This document shows, piece after piece, positions 1 through 8,793 of a stretch of DNA of 64,000 nt. The translations under genes and the position numbers were made by a program. The notes under the pieces are model-generated. The model made no database searches and was not told the origin of the DNA. It saw only the letters and a program-made list of their open reading frames with translations. Origin of the DNA: Thermochromatium tepidum ATCC 43061 (GTDB lineage: Bacteria; Pseudomonadota; Gammaproteobacteria; Chromatiales; Chromatiaceae); the NCBI RefSeq assembly GCF_009664085.1, contig NZ_CP039268.1:2155501-2219500 (forward strand), written 5' to 3'. Positions within the stretch are counted from its first letter, which is position 1. Every line of letters begins with the position of its first letter.

Positions 1-1
1 C

Positions 2-1402
2 GAGGTCGAGGAGTCGCTGGCCGATCTGGTGCTCTCCGGCAGTGAGCCCTTGCCCGAGCAACTGCGGGCCGCCATCCGCACCGCCACCCTGGCCGGGACG
101 CTCTTTCCCTGCTACGGCGGCAGCGCATTGCGCAACCTTGGTGTGCAGCCGCTGCTCGATGGCATCATCGACTTCTTGCCGTCCCCGCTCGACCGACCGG
201 CGGCGCTTGCCGAGCGGCCCGACGGGACACACGAGGAGGTGGCCATGACACCAGACGGACCGCTCGCCGCGCTCGCCTTCAAGGTACAGCTTTGGGACGG
301 GCGGCGCCATGTCTTTGTTCGTCTCTATCGCGGACGCCTCGCGCCGGGTGATGCGATCGAGTTCCTGACCGCCGACGGGCAGATCCGGCACGAACGGGTC
401 GCGCGTCTGTTCGAGGTCGACGCCGGCAAGAAGACCAAACGCGATCTGGCCGAGGCCGGTGACATCGTGCTTTTGGCCGGACTGCGTTTTGCAACCACGG
501 GCGATACACTCTGTACCCCGGGCCAGGTGCTGAGCCTGGAACGCATCCAGGCCCAGGATCCGGTGCTGGGTCTGGCCATCGAACCTGCGGCCGGCACCGA
601 AGAGGACAGGCTCGTCGAGGTCCTGGACAAGGTCCGGCAGGAAGACCCAACACTGCGGGTTGAGGAGGATCCCGAGACCGGCCAGCGTCTGCTCCGAGGT
701 ATGGGCGAGCTGCACTTACAGATCGTCATGGAGCGCCTGGAGCGCGAATTCGGTGTTGGTGTCCGCGCTGGACGTCCGTCTGTGGCCACGCGCGAGACCA
801 TTACCCAACCGTCGGTGGCCGAGGCACTGTTCGCCCCGCTGCCCACACCGGATGCGCGCCAGCCCGATCCGATGGCACGCGCCGTCGTCAGCGTCCGACC
901 ACGCGCGCGGGGGCGCGGCAATCTCGTGGAACTTCAACCGCGTTTGCTCCCTGAGGGTGCTCGATTCGAAGAGACGCACCTCCAGGCGATCCGCGAGTCG
1001 ATCGCTATCGCCCTGGCCAGCGGGCCGCTCCAGGGCGCTCAGGTGTTGGATGTGGCGGTCAGTGTCGATGAGATTGAGCTCTTTGGCGCCGGATCGACGC
1101 CGGCGACCACGGCAGCGGCCGTCGGTAAGGCACTGCGCAAGGCGCTGGAGAACGCGCACCCTGGGCTCATGACCCCCATCATGCGTCTGGAAGTGGTCGT
1201 CCCGGAACCGAACCTGGGTGCCGTGCTCGGCGATCTCCAGGCACGGCACGCCTTGATTCAAGCGACCGAGATCCAGGATGACCAGGCCACCATTCGCGCC
1301 GAGGCCGCATTAGAGCCGCTGCTCGGTTATGCCAACACCTTGCGCAGTCTGACTCAGGGACGCGGGCAGTTCAGTCTGGAGTTCGAACGCTTCGACCTCT
1401 AG
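2..1402 (+). CDS. Elongation factor G-like translational GTPase, 3' part
   Basis: The gene runs in from beyond the left edge: the reading frame is open from base 2, so the GTG at 29 is not its start. The GTPase (G) domain lies mostly outside the window. What remains is EF-G domains II to V: a beta-barrel domain II (about residues 80-175 of the visible part), domain III with the typical RGMGELHLQIVMERL stretch, domain IV, and a C-terminal domain V ending in EFERFDL. In this family GTP hydrolysis drives ribosomal translocation or recycling, in the cytoplasm. Domain IV is diverged from housekeeping EF-G, and no rps/tuf neighbours are visible, so this looks like a paralogue (EF-G2 or TetM-like) and not the main fusA. 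The stop codon lies at the edge of a ~115-bp repeat. Confidence 0.85.
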   Translation, partial: EVEESLADLVLSGSEPLPEQLRAAIRTATLAGTLFPCYGGSALRNLGVQPLLDGIIDFLPSPLDRPAALAERPDGTHEEVAMTPDGPLAALAFKVQLWDGRRHVFVRLYRGRLAPGDAIEFLTADGQIRHERVARLFEVDAGKKTKRDLAEAGDIVLLAGLRFATTGDTLCTPGQVLSLERIQAQDPVLGLAIEPAAGTEEDRLVEVLDKVRQEDPTLRVEEDPETGQRLLRGMGELHLQIVMERLEREFGVGVRAGRPSVATRETITQPSVAEALFAPLPTPDARQPDPMARAVVSVRPRARGRGNLVELQPRLLPEGARFEETHLQAIRESIAIALASGPLQGAQVLDVAVSVDEIELFGAGSTPATTAAAVGKALRKALENAHPGLMTPIMRLEVVVPEPNLGAVLGDLQARHALIQATEIQDDQATIRAEAALEPLLGYANTLRSLTQGRGQFSLEFERFDL

Positions 1403-1516
1403 GGAAACGCTGATTTATTCCATTCCTAGCAAAACTTTCTCGCGTAACCCATTGATTTTTTAGGAGCGGCTTCAGCCGCGATTGAGAGACACGCGATTTA
1501 TTCGGCGTTTCCTTAG
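1401..1516. repeat. ~115-bp MITE/REP-like repeat, copy A
   Basis: Its ends are inverted: the left end AGGGAAACGCTGATTTATTC faces a right end reading GGAAACGCCGAATAAATCGC on the other strand. The centre holds a REP-type hairpin, GGAGCGGCTTCAGCCGC, near 1465-1480. The element aligns over its whole length with copies at 13017 and 15377. Its first bases supply the TAG stop of the EF-G-like gene. No ORF is present, so it must be mobilised in trans if it moves at all. Confidence 0.75.
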
Positions 1517-1531
1517 GCGGCGGTCCTCGGT

Positions 1532-2026
1532 CTAGAACGGGATGTCGTCGTCGAAATCGGCCCCGTCGCCGAAGCCGCCGCTGTCCGGATGGCTCGGACG
1601 GGCCGCATCCGGTGTCGTTGGGCGGCTGCGTGCAGGCGGTGGTGTATCTTCCAGGGGCACCGAGGAGGCGCTGCCCTGCCGGCTGTCGAGCATCTGCATG
1701 GTTCCGCCCATGTCGACCACGACCTCGGTCGTGTAGCGGTCCTGGCCATCCTGGGTCTGCCACTTGCGGGTTCTGAGCTTACCCTCGACGTAGATCTTGG
1801 AACCCTTGCGCAGATACTGCTTGACGATCTCGGCCGTCTTGCCGAAGAAGACCACGTTGTGCCACTCGGTCCGCTCCTGCAGCTCGCCCGTGGCGCGATC
1901 CTTCCAGGTTTCGCTGGTCGCCAGGCGCACATTCGCCACCGCGTCACCGCTCGGCGTGTAGCGCACCTCCGGATCGGCGCCGAGATTGCCGATCAGGATG
2001 ACTTTGTTGACACCTCGTGTTGCCAT
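1532..2026 (-). CDS. ssb: Single-stranded DNA-binding protein
   Basis: A 164-residue SSB, close to the usual 160-180. The N-terminal OB-fold (residues 1-110) starts [20 protein letters not shown] and keeps the NVRLATSE and [16 protein letters not shown] motifs. A Gly/Pro/Arg-rich linker follows, then the acidic tip DDDIPF that docks replication and repair partners (PriA, RecQ, RecO, Pol III chi in E. coli). It binds and protects single-stranded DNA as a tetramer. It reads in the same direction as the upstream transporter gene, with about 100 bp between them, an arrangement seen near uvrA in many gammaproteobacteria. Confidence 0.97.
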   Translation of the reverse strand: MATRGVNKVILIGNLGADPEVRYTPSGDAVANVRLATSETWKDRATGELQERTEWHNVVFFGKTAEIVKQYLRKGSKIYVEGKLRTRKWQTQDGQDRYTTEVVVDMGGTMQMLDSRQGSASSVPLEDTPPPARSRPTTPDAARPSHPDSGGFGDGADFDDDIPF

Positions 2027-2130
2027 CTCTCTCCTCCCACCGGTCGCCCGCAGACGCCGGTCATCGCTCTCTGTGCAAGGAACCGAGCCCAGCCGATCGC
2101 GCTCGGGACGCGCTGAAAATCAGCGCTTCT

Positions 2131-3489
2131 CTAGACGTTGACGGCAGAAAACCGCTGCAATCTCGTCCAATCGGTGTGACGACTGTCCACCTTGAGGTAG
2201 GCCACGCCCTCATCGACGGCGATCACGGCCTCCTTCACGCCCGGGACCTCCAGCAGTTGCTGTTCCAGACTGGAGACATCGAACCCGGCGCCCGAGGTAT
2301 CGAGCGCGATCACATGCCGGCTTAGGTCCTCTGGGATCGGTAGGGTCCAGACCAGCCGCAGCCACAGCAGGGACGTCAGCCCCCCGACCAGATAGACCGC
2401 CTCGACCCCGAAGTGCGCATGCGCCAGTCCGCCGAGCAGTCCACCGAGAAAGGCGCCGATGAACTGGGCGCTGGAGAAAACGCCCATGGCCGTGCCCTTG
2501 GTCCCGGCCGGCGCCGCCTTGGAGACCAGCGCCGGTAGTACGGCCTCCAGCAGATTGAAGATGGTAAAGACCACAGCCAGCAGCACCCCGATCAGCCACA
2601 GCGACCGGTTGAACAGATAGAAGCCCAGCGTCGAGAGCCCGAGCACCGCCACCGAGCCGATCAGCACCGAGCGCACCTGGTCGCGCCGCTCGGCGAGCAC
2701 GATGAAGGGCACCATCGCCGGGATGGCTACCAACACCGCTGGCAGATAGAGCACCCAGTGCTTGGTCACGGGTAGACCGGCCTCGCGCAGCGATAGCGGC
2801 AACACCACGAACAGACTGACCATGGTCAGATGCAGCATGAAGATTGCCAGATCCAACCGAACCAGGGTCGGATCGCGCATCACGCCGGCGAGCTGGTCCA
2901 GCACCGGCTGGGCATCGCGATGCACCCCCGAGTGTTGGGGGTCCGGGACCACGAAGGTCAACAATAGCATCCCGGCAAGCGCGAGCAAGGCCGTGAGCCA
3001 GAATAGCCCCGGGACCCCGATCAGCCCCGTCAGCGGTGGCCCGACCACCAGGGCGGCGGCGAAAGACAGGGCGACACTGATCCCGATCACTGCCATGCCC
3101 TTGGTGCGCACCGTCTCGCGGGTGAGATCGGCGGTCAGGGCGATGATGGCTGCTGCGATCGCCCCGCTGCCCTGGAGCGCGCGCCCGAGGATGATCCAGT
3201 AGATACTATCGGCCAGGGCCGCAACCAGGCTGCCGATCAGAAACAACGTCAGCCCACCATAGATCACCGGCTTGCGTCCGATGCGGTCGGACAACAGACC
3301 GAGCGGGATCTGGAACAGCGCCTGAGTCAGGCCATAGGCGCCGATCGCAAGACCGACCAGTAAGGGTGTGGCGCCGGGCAGGTCATGGGCATAGAGCGCC
3401 AGCACCGGCAGCACCATGAACAGCCCGAGCATCCGCGTCGAGAAGATGGCGGCGAGTCCGGCGGCGGCGCGGCGTTCCGAGGCCAACAT
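2131..3489 (-). CDS. yajR: MFS transporter, YajR type
   Basis: A 12-helix major facilitator family efflux protein of the inner membrane, about 452 residues. The order MLASERRAAAGL, RMLGLFMVLPVL, GLTQALFQIPLG, LSDRIGRKPVI (motif A) and LGRALQGSGAIAAA closely follows E. coli YajR. The last ~65 residues form the soluble ferredoxin-like YAM domain that sets YajR apart. The frame is open for 44 more codons upstream, but I start at the ATG at 3489 because the transporter homology begins there. Its substrate is not established; the family is drug/H+ antiport-like. It is co-directional with ssb and probably upstream of it in one transcript. Confidence 0.85.
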   Translation of the reverse strand: MLASERRAAAGLAAIFSTRMLGLFMVLPVLALYAHDLPGATPLLVGLAIGAYGLTQALFQIPLGLLSDRIGRKPVIYGGLTLFLIGSLVAALADSIYWIILGRALQGSGAIAAAIIALTADLTRETVRTKGMAVIGISVALSFAAALVVGPPLTGLIGVPGLFWLTALLALAGMLLLTFVVPDPQHSGVHRDAQPVLDQLAGVMRDPTLVRLDLAIFMLHLTMVSLFVVLPLSLREAGLPVTKHWVLYLPAVLVAIPAMVPFIVLAERRDQVRSVLIGSVAVLGLSTLGFYLFNRSLWLIGVLLAVVFTIFNLLEAVLPALVSKAAPAGTKGTAMGVFSSAQFIGAFLGGLLGGLAHAHFGVEAVYLVGGLTSLLWLRLVWTLPIPEDLSRHVIALDTSGAGFDVSSLEQQLLEVPGVKEAVIAVDEGVAYLKVDSRHTDWTRLQRFSAVNV

Positions 3490-3639
3490 GGGTAGGTTCG
3501 GGAGCTGAGGGTGTTTCGGTCGATTCACGGGCCGGCCTATGTCTGTCAGGAATAGCAGGATCAAATCATAAGGTGATTTCAGGGACAGTTGCACCTGTTC
3601 GCGCTGGGGCGCGACCGACAAGGGCGCTCGCCGCGGGGC

Positions 3640-3815
3640 CCCACTTTGAATGCCCGTCGTGCGGTTATCGTCTGGCCGCCGACCTCAGGGCTGCCAAGAC
3701 GATCGCGGCACGGTATGCCTGTGCCGAGAGGGTCGTTGTCAATCGGCCTAGGGTGGTGGGTGATCATGACCCTTCGCTCAACCACAAGCCCCTGACTTTA
3801 GTCGAGGGGAATTGA
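3640..3815 (+). pseudogene. TnpB (IS605 OrfB) C-terminal remnant
   Basis: The frame here encodes FECPSCGYRLAADLRAAKTI followed by AARYA. This is the second half of the TnpB zinc finger plus the last RuvC motif (D-x-x-A-A-x-x-I). It then continues through a typical variable tail to a TGA at 3813-3815. Everything upstream (most of the nuclease) is gone. The tail runs into an IS605-type right-end hairpin, so this is the right extremity of an otherwise deleted element. It lies between the divergently read yajR and hybrid kinase genes. Confidence 0.75.
3789..3809 (+). repeat. IS200/IS605-type right-end hairpin
   Basis: CCCCTGACTTTAGTCGAGGGG folds as a stem of CCCCT-GACT with AGTC-AGGGG, with one bulged G and a TT loop. 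Imperfect subterminal hairpins of this kind are what Y1 transposases recognise at IS605-family ends. It overlaps the last codons of the TnpB remnant, as expected for a true right end. Confidence 0.65.
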
Positions 3816-3837
3816 CCCTGAACGAGGAGATCGATCC

Positions 3838-6606
3838 ATGAGCTCGGATCCAGCGCACGATGACAGCAAGCGTAGCGAGAGCCGCTACCGCGCCCTGTTT
3901 GAGAACATGATCAGCGCGGCCATGGTGTTGTCGCCCCATCCCCAGGGCTTTCGTATCGAGGAGGCCAACCCACAGTGCCGCGAGCTGGCCATCATCGACC
4001 TCGACGGACGTTCGGACGTCTGGTTGCACGAGGTGATCGACACGCATGAATCGCCCGAGCTACACGCCGCCGTGAAGGAGGTCGCCGCGGGCAAGGGCGG
4101 TATCCATCTCGCCGAGTTCCCCCTGGTCCGCGCCGGCCATACCCAGTGGCTGGACTGCCATGTCTTCCCCCTGGTCGGCAACGAGATCATGCTGATGATC
4201 CGCGACGTCACCGATCAGAAGGTCGCGCGCGACCTGCGTCAGGCCAAGGAGGCCGCCGAACAGGCGAGCGAGCTCAAGAGTGCCTTTCTGGCCAGCATGA
4301 GCCACGAGATCCGCACCCCGCTCAATGGCGTGCTGAGCATGATCGAGCTGCTGCGCGGATCAAGGCTCAACGATCGCCAGCGCCATTGGGTCGAGGCCAT
4401 CCGCGGCTCGGGTCAGCTCCTGTTGTCGATCATCAACGACATCCTCGATTTCTCGCGCATCGAGGCCGGGCGTCTCCAGCTCGAGCACATCCCGTTCTCG
4501 CTCGGCGAGGTCATCGCCAGCCTGGTGAGCGCCACCGGTCAGCGTGCCTATGCCAAGCATCTGGAGCTGGTGCTCATCCAGGATCCAGAACTGCCCGATC
4601 GGCTGATCGGCGACCCCTGGCGACTCCAGCAGATCCTGGTCAATCTGGTCGGGAACGCCATCAAGTTCACCGAGCGCGGCAGCATCGAGGTCCGCATCGG
4701 CCATCGCGAACGTCCCGATGGGCAGCTCGATCTCTGTGTCTCGGTCCAAGACAGCGGCTGTGGGATCGCGCCCGAGCAATTGGGCCGCTTGTTCCAGCCC
4801 TTCGAGCAGTTGCGTGCCAGTGGCTGGCGTTTTACCGAGGGGACGGGTCTGGGGCTGGCCATCTGCAAGCGACTGGTCGATGCCATGGGGGGCGAGATCG
4901 GGGTCGAGAGTGAGCTCGGACGGGGGAGCCGGTTCTATTTCGAGATCCCGGTCGGTTGCGCCGATACCCAGTCGCAGGCCCCCTGGTTGTTGCCCAGGGA
5001 GTGGCGCTGTCCGACCCTGGTGTGGATCGAGCACGACCTGGTGCGGGCGACGGCGACCCATCTGCTCTCGCTGCTGGGGTTCGAGGCCGAGCAGACCGCC
5101 GAGGCCGATACGGCCTTTGCCTGGGCGCGACACCTGGATGCCCAGACCGAGACCTGTCTGGTGGTGCTCGATGATGCCTGGCTCGCCCACCTTGGTCCTC
5201 AGCTCGTAAGCGAGCTGGGACGGCGATCGGGGGAGGTGAACGATCACCCCAGACGCGTCCTGGTGCTCTATGTGATCAACCTGTTTGCCCGCGATCAGGG
5301 GGAATTGGATCGGCTCGAGACCATGGCGGATACGGCCTATGTCATCAAGCCGGTCCATCTCTCGGCCCTGTTCAATGCACTCCAGGGGCTGTTTGGCGCC
5401 GTGGATCGTCCGCCCCAGAGGCTCACCCGCAAGTCCGATGACCCCTCCTGGGAGGTCTTGATCCAGCCTCTGGGGGCACGCGAGCGCCTGTCCGGCGCGC
5501 GACTGCTGCTGGCCGAGGACAACCTCGTCAACCAGCAGGTCGCCGTCGAGGCCCTGGCCTTGGTCGGGATCGAGACCCGGGTCGTGACCAACGGGCTCGA
5601 GGCGATCCAGGCGCTTAAAGAAGAATCGTTCGACGGGGTCCTCATGGATCTCCAGATGCCGATCATGGATGGCCTGGAGGCGACCAGGCTCATCCGCCAA
5701 CACCATCCCCCGGATCGGCTGCCGATCATCGCCATGTCTGCCGCCGTACTGCTCAAGGATCGCCAGCGCAGCCTCGAGGTGGGGATGAATGCGCACATCG
5801 CCAAACCGATCAATCTGCGCACCCTGCTCGAGACCCTCCTACACTGGGTCCGGCCCGCCCAGCCGCGCCCCTACCGCTCGCACCTACCGGCCCTGGCGGA
5901 GGAGTGGGCGGCAGAGGGTCTATCCTCTAGCGAGGCGGATCTGGATTGGAGCCAGGTCGAGCTGCCCGGGATCAAGGTGCGCAAGGGGCTCAACCGTCTC
6001 GGCGGCAACGGCCTGCTCTATCTGAGGTTGCTCAAGACCTTCGTCGGCCTCCACCAGCAGGGATGGGAGTCGATGCGAGCGGCCGATGCCGAGATGGCGA
6101 CGCTGCGTCTCCAGGCCCATACCCTCAAGGGTGTGGCCAAGACGCTGGGGGCGGATCTATTGCACGACCTAGCCGAGCGCGTCGAACAGGCCGCCGAGCT
6201 GGAAGAACGCGCTCAGATCGAGTCGGCATTGCCCCCATTGCTCGATGAGCTCCAGAGGGTGCTCACGGGCGTGAAGGCCTTTTTGGAGAGCCTGCCGTTG
6301 GCCGATAAAACGGACGACGCACCCGCTCCGGACCGCCCCAACCCCAAACAGGCGCACCAATACCGGGCGCTGATCGCCGACTTGCTGGAACAGGGGGATA
6401 CGCGCCTGCGCGATGTCTGTGCCGCCAACCGATCTTCGCTGCGCGAGTGGTTTGGGGGCGATGAGTCGGGTTATGCGCACTTCATGACCTTGATCGAGCA
6501 GTATCGTTTCGAGGAGGCGCGGCGGATCTTTCATGAGCGGGCAAACCCGCCCGAGACATCGGACGCGGTCAAACCGGAGACGGACGATCGGCGAATTTCA
6601 GCTTGA
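3838..6606 (+). CDS. Hybrid sensor histidine kinase (PAS-HisKA-HATPase-REC-REC-Hpt)
   Basis: A 922-residue BarA-like hybrid kinase. In order: a PAS-like sensor (about 15-130), a dimerisation domain with the H-box SMSHEIRTPLNG and phospho-acceptor His156, and an ATPase domain with the N box (NLVGNAIKF) and G boxes (DSGCGIA, GTGLGLAICKRL). Next is a weak receiver-like region (about 390-525) and a canonical receiver with phospho-Asp604 in VLMDLQMPIMDG. Last is an Hpt domain with AHTLKGVAKTLGA and His761. No membrane segments are obvious, so it is probably cytoplasmic and relays phosphate His-Asp-His. GAGGAG precedes the ATG at 3838. The next two genes are receiver proteins on the opposite strand and are plausible partners. 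Signal unknown. Confidence 0.9.
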   Translation: MSSDPAHDDSKRSESRYRALFENMISAAMVLSPHPQGFRIEEANPQCRELAIIDLDGRSDVWLHEVIDTHESPELHAAVKEVAAGKGGIHLAEFPLVRAGHTQWLDCHVFPLVGNEIMLMIRDVTDQKVARDLRQAKEAAEQASELKSAFLASMSHEIRTPLNGVLSMIELLRGSRLNDRQRHWVEAIRGSGQLLLSIINDILDFSRIEAGRLQLEHIPFSLGEVIASLVSATGQRAYAKHLELVLIQDPELPDRLIGDPWRLQQILVNLVGNAIKFTERGSIEVRIGHRERPDGQLDLCVSVQDSGCGIAPEQLGRLFQPFEQLRASGWRFTEGTGLGLAICKRLVDAMGGEIGVESELGRGSRFYFEIPVGCADTQSQAPWLLPREWRCPTLVWIEHDLVRATATHLLSLLGFEAEQTAEADTAFAWARHLDAQTETCLVVLDDAWLAHLGPQLVSELGRRSGEVNDHPRRVLVLYVINLFARDQGELDRLETMADTAYVIKPVHLSALFNALQGLFGAVDRPPQRLTRKSDDPSWEVLIQPLGARERLSGARLLLAEDNLVNQQVAVEALALVGIETRVVTNGLEAIQALKEESFDGVLMDLQMPIMDGLEATRLIRQHHPPDRLPIIAMSAAVLLKDRQRSLEVGMNAHIAKPINLRTLLETLLHWVRPAQPRPYRSHLPALAEEWAAEGLSSSEADLDWSQVELPGIKVRKGLNRLGGNGLLYLRLLKTFVGLHQQGWESMRAADAEMATLRLQAHTLKGVAKTLGADLLHDLAERVEQAAELEERAQIESALPPLLDELQRVLTGVKAFLESLPLADKTDDAPAPDRPNPKQAHQYRALIADLLEQGDTRLRDVCAANRSSLREWFGGDESGYAHFMTLIEQYRFEEARRIFHERANPPETSDAVKPETDDRRISA

Positions 6607-7296
6607 TCTCCAGGATTTTGGGCTGGATGGCGAGAAAGCGATCGAGCAGTTGGGGATCGAAATGGCATCCCCGCTGCTCGCGCATCCAATCGAGTGCCTG
6701 ATCCACCGGCCAGGCTTGTTTGTAAGGACGCTGTGAGGTCAGGGCATCGAAGATGTCCGCGATCGCGACGATCCGACCAGCGAGCGGGATGGATTCACCG
6801 GCCAGGCCCTGGGGATAGCCGCTGCCGTTCCAGCGCTCGTGATGGGTCAGGGCGACGGTGCGCGCCAGATCCATCAGCGCGCTCGCGTGTCGTCCGCCAA
6901 GGATCGCGGCCCCGATCTCGGGATGCCGGCGGACGAGCTCGAATTCATCGTCGTTGAGCGGTCCCGGTTTGAGCAGGATCCGATCCAGGATGCCGATCTT
7001 GCCGACATCAGTAAGATCACCGGCACCTGTTGGGTCGCAGGGTGCTCACGTAACAGCCGGCAGACCGCATAACCATCCAGACCCGGCAACATGAGGTCGA
7101 GCAGGATCAGATCGGGTCTGGGCTCGCGCCTGGCCAATTCAAGACCGCGCTCGCCATCCTGGGCGATGAGGACGCGAAACTCACCACGCAGGGCGCTATC
7201 GATGATCGATAGGGCCAGTGGGTCGTCGTCGATCGCCAGCAGGGTCCGCAGTTCGGCGCTGCGCCAAGGCGGGTGTATCTCTATGGACTGTTTCAT
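6569..7296 (-). pseudogene. Response regulator with HD-GYP domain, internally deleted and frameshifted
   Basis: Reading from 7296, a good receiver start (LLAIDDDPLALSI, LILLDLMLPGLDGY) runs to VPVILL and then loses homology. Another frame takes over at once with DVGKIGILDRILLKPGPLND, RRHPEIGAAIL and the HHERWNGSGYPQGL core (the GYP motif) to a stop at 6569. In intact RpfG-like proteins roughly 100 residues lie between these points: the end of REC, the linker, and the first HD-GYP helices with the catalytic HD. Here they are missing and the frame shifts at the joint near 7010-7030. A normal SD (AGAGGAG) precedes the ATG at 7296. The family hydrolyses c-di-GMP; this copy cannot, as the HD His is gone. 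Its end overlaps the kinase gene by 38 bp. Confidence 0.85.
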
Positions 7297-7309
7297 TGAG
7301 ATGGCTCCT

Positions 7310-8497
7310 CTACAGGGTCAGCTCCAGGATGAGCACATCGTCGTCGATCGAGTTCTGGCCCCGATGATGGCACACCTCTTCCAGCAAATCTTCGAGCGGA
7401 CCCTGTCGCTCCATCAGGGCGATGTAGGCCTTCACCAGGCGCTCTACGCCGAAGGGCTGTCCGTTTGGATCGGTCGCCTCCAGTAGGCCGTCGCTGGTCA
7501 GCAGCAGCCGCGCCCCGGTTTCGACCTCCAGGGTCTGGAGGCTATCGTGCGACCTGGCGTCGGGCGCGATCCCAAGTGCGAGCGAACGCGATGCCAGTAT
7601 CTCGATGTCGCCCGCAGGCGACACCAGCAACGCCTCGGGCATGCTTGCATTCGCCAGATGCAGAAAGCGCCGGTCCGCCGTGACTTCCACGATGTGCGCC
7701 GCCATGAAGCGCCCGGTCGGTAGCTGGTCATGCAGCTGCCGGTCGAGCGTCGCAATCAGGGTAGCGAGCGGGACATTGTCGGCGCATTGCTGGTATAAGA
7801 TCTGCCTGACCAGGGGTCCGGCCATGGCCGCCGTCAGGCCGTGACCGGTGAAATCGCCGACCAGCACCCATTGACGGCCATCGGGGGTCCAGGCCGCCAG
7901 ACAGAGGTCGCCGCTCGTGCGCTCGACCGGACGCATCAGATAGCGCAACCCTCGCCCATCGAAGGCATGATCGCGGCGCAGACGCAGCAGGATGTCCTCG
8001 ATCAGGGCGCGTTCCTCGGACAGTTCTTCGACCCGCTGTTGGAGCTCGACGCGGATGCGCGCCAATTCCAGGTGGGTGGCGAGCCGGGCGCGCAGCAGGT
8101 CTGGGATGATCGGCTTGGACAGATAGTCGACGGCGCCAAGCGCCAACCCCTCGACCTCATGCTGGTGTTGGTCCAGGGCCGTCAAAAAGATCAGCGGAAT
8201 CCGGCACCATTCGGGATGGGTCTTGATGCGCCGGCAGGTCGCAAAGCCATCCGGATCAGGCATCAGGACATCGAGTAGGATCAGATCGATGTTGGGCACC
8301 TGTTCCAGGATCTCGAGCGCGCGTGGACCGCTGTTGGCAACATATACCGAGTAATCGGCACGCAGGGCGGTGTCGATCTGGAGCAAGACGTCCGGGCTGT
8401 CGTCGACGGCCAGGACCCTGGCGGATGATGAGGCCGGCGAGCGGGAGCGAAAGGGCGATCGAAGAGCAATCGGGTCAGGTGCGAATGAAATATCCAT
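7310..8497 (-). CDS. Response regulator with SpoIIE/PP2C phosphatase output
   Basis: About 395 residues from the ATG at 8497. The frame is open 12 codons further up to a GTG, but the shorter start puts REC at a normal distance. An N-terminal receiver (VLAVDDSPDVLLQ, LILLDVLMPDPDG, YLSKPI) is followed by a coiled-coil linker (ARIRVELQQRVEELSEERAL). The C-terminal metal-dependent phosphatase domain shows SGDLCLAAW, VGDFTGHGLTAAM, TSDGLLE and DDDVLILEL. RsbU/SpoIIE-type outputs dephosphorylate anti-sigma antagonists in partner-switching circuits. No anti-sigma or STAS partner is in the window, so the target is unknown. It lies 13 bp upstream of the broken HD-GYP gene in the same direction, presumably one operon. 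Confidence 0.88.
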   Translation of the reverse strand: MDISFAPDPIALRSPFRSRSPASSSARVLAVDDSPDVLLQIDTALRADYSVYVANSGPRALEILEQVPNIDLILLDVLMPDPDGFATCRRIKTHPEWCRIPLIFLTALDQHQHEVEGLALGAVDYLSKPIIPDLLRARLATHLELARIRVELQQRVEELSEERALIEDILLRLRRDHAFDGRGLRYLMRPVERTSGDLCLAAWTPDGRQWVLVGDFTGHGLTAAMAGPLVRQILYQQCADNVPLATLIATLDRQLHDQLPTGRFMAAHIVEVTADRRFLHLANASMPEALLVSPAGDIEILASRSLALGIAPDARSHDSLQTLEVETGARLLLTSDGLLEATDPNGQPFGVERLVKAYIALMERQGPLEDLLEEVCHHRGQNSIDDDVLILELTL

Positions 8498-8793
8498 GGG
8501 TACGACCCTTTTGACTATCGAGGATAATGGCACTCGAGATCAGGTAAATCAGATCCATTGTCTAAGATCTCGAAGATATACAGGATCCTTTCAGAGGGTT
8601 GCGTGACGATCCTAAGTCAGTTTCATGACACCCACCTCGGATCGCTCCTCCCCCGCTCGTCATCAGCCGGTCATAGGGATATGAAAAAATAAGGTGTCAG
8701 AGTAGATCGGAGCCGATCCGATTGTGATCGTCCTTCATCCGTCTCGATTGCCCATTTCGCTCCACCGGAGTGAGCCGCCGCACTCCCTATGAC
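8498..8793. other. Intergenic divergent promoter region
   Basis: About 300 bp between the divergently read REC/SpoIIE gene and the chemoreceptor gene. It must carry both promoters. I see no convincing sigma-70 or sigma-54 box, only a short imperfect palindrome around GATCGGAGCCGATC (8707-8720). Confidence 0.3.

Noticed and set aside
3573..3640. 5' part of the 80-codon frame before the TnpB tail as coding
   Set aside because: No TnpB homology before FECPSCG; this part only happens to be open.
8770..8793. GTG at 8770 as chemoreceptor start
   Set aside because: The SD-like GGAG is directly adjacent to it, too close to work; the ATG at 8794 gives a normal N-terminal membrane helix.
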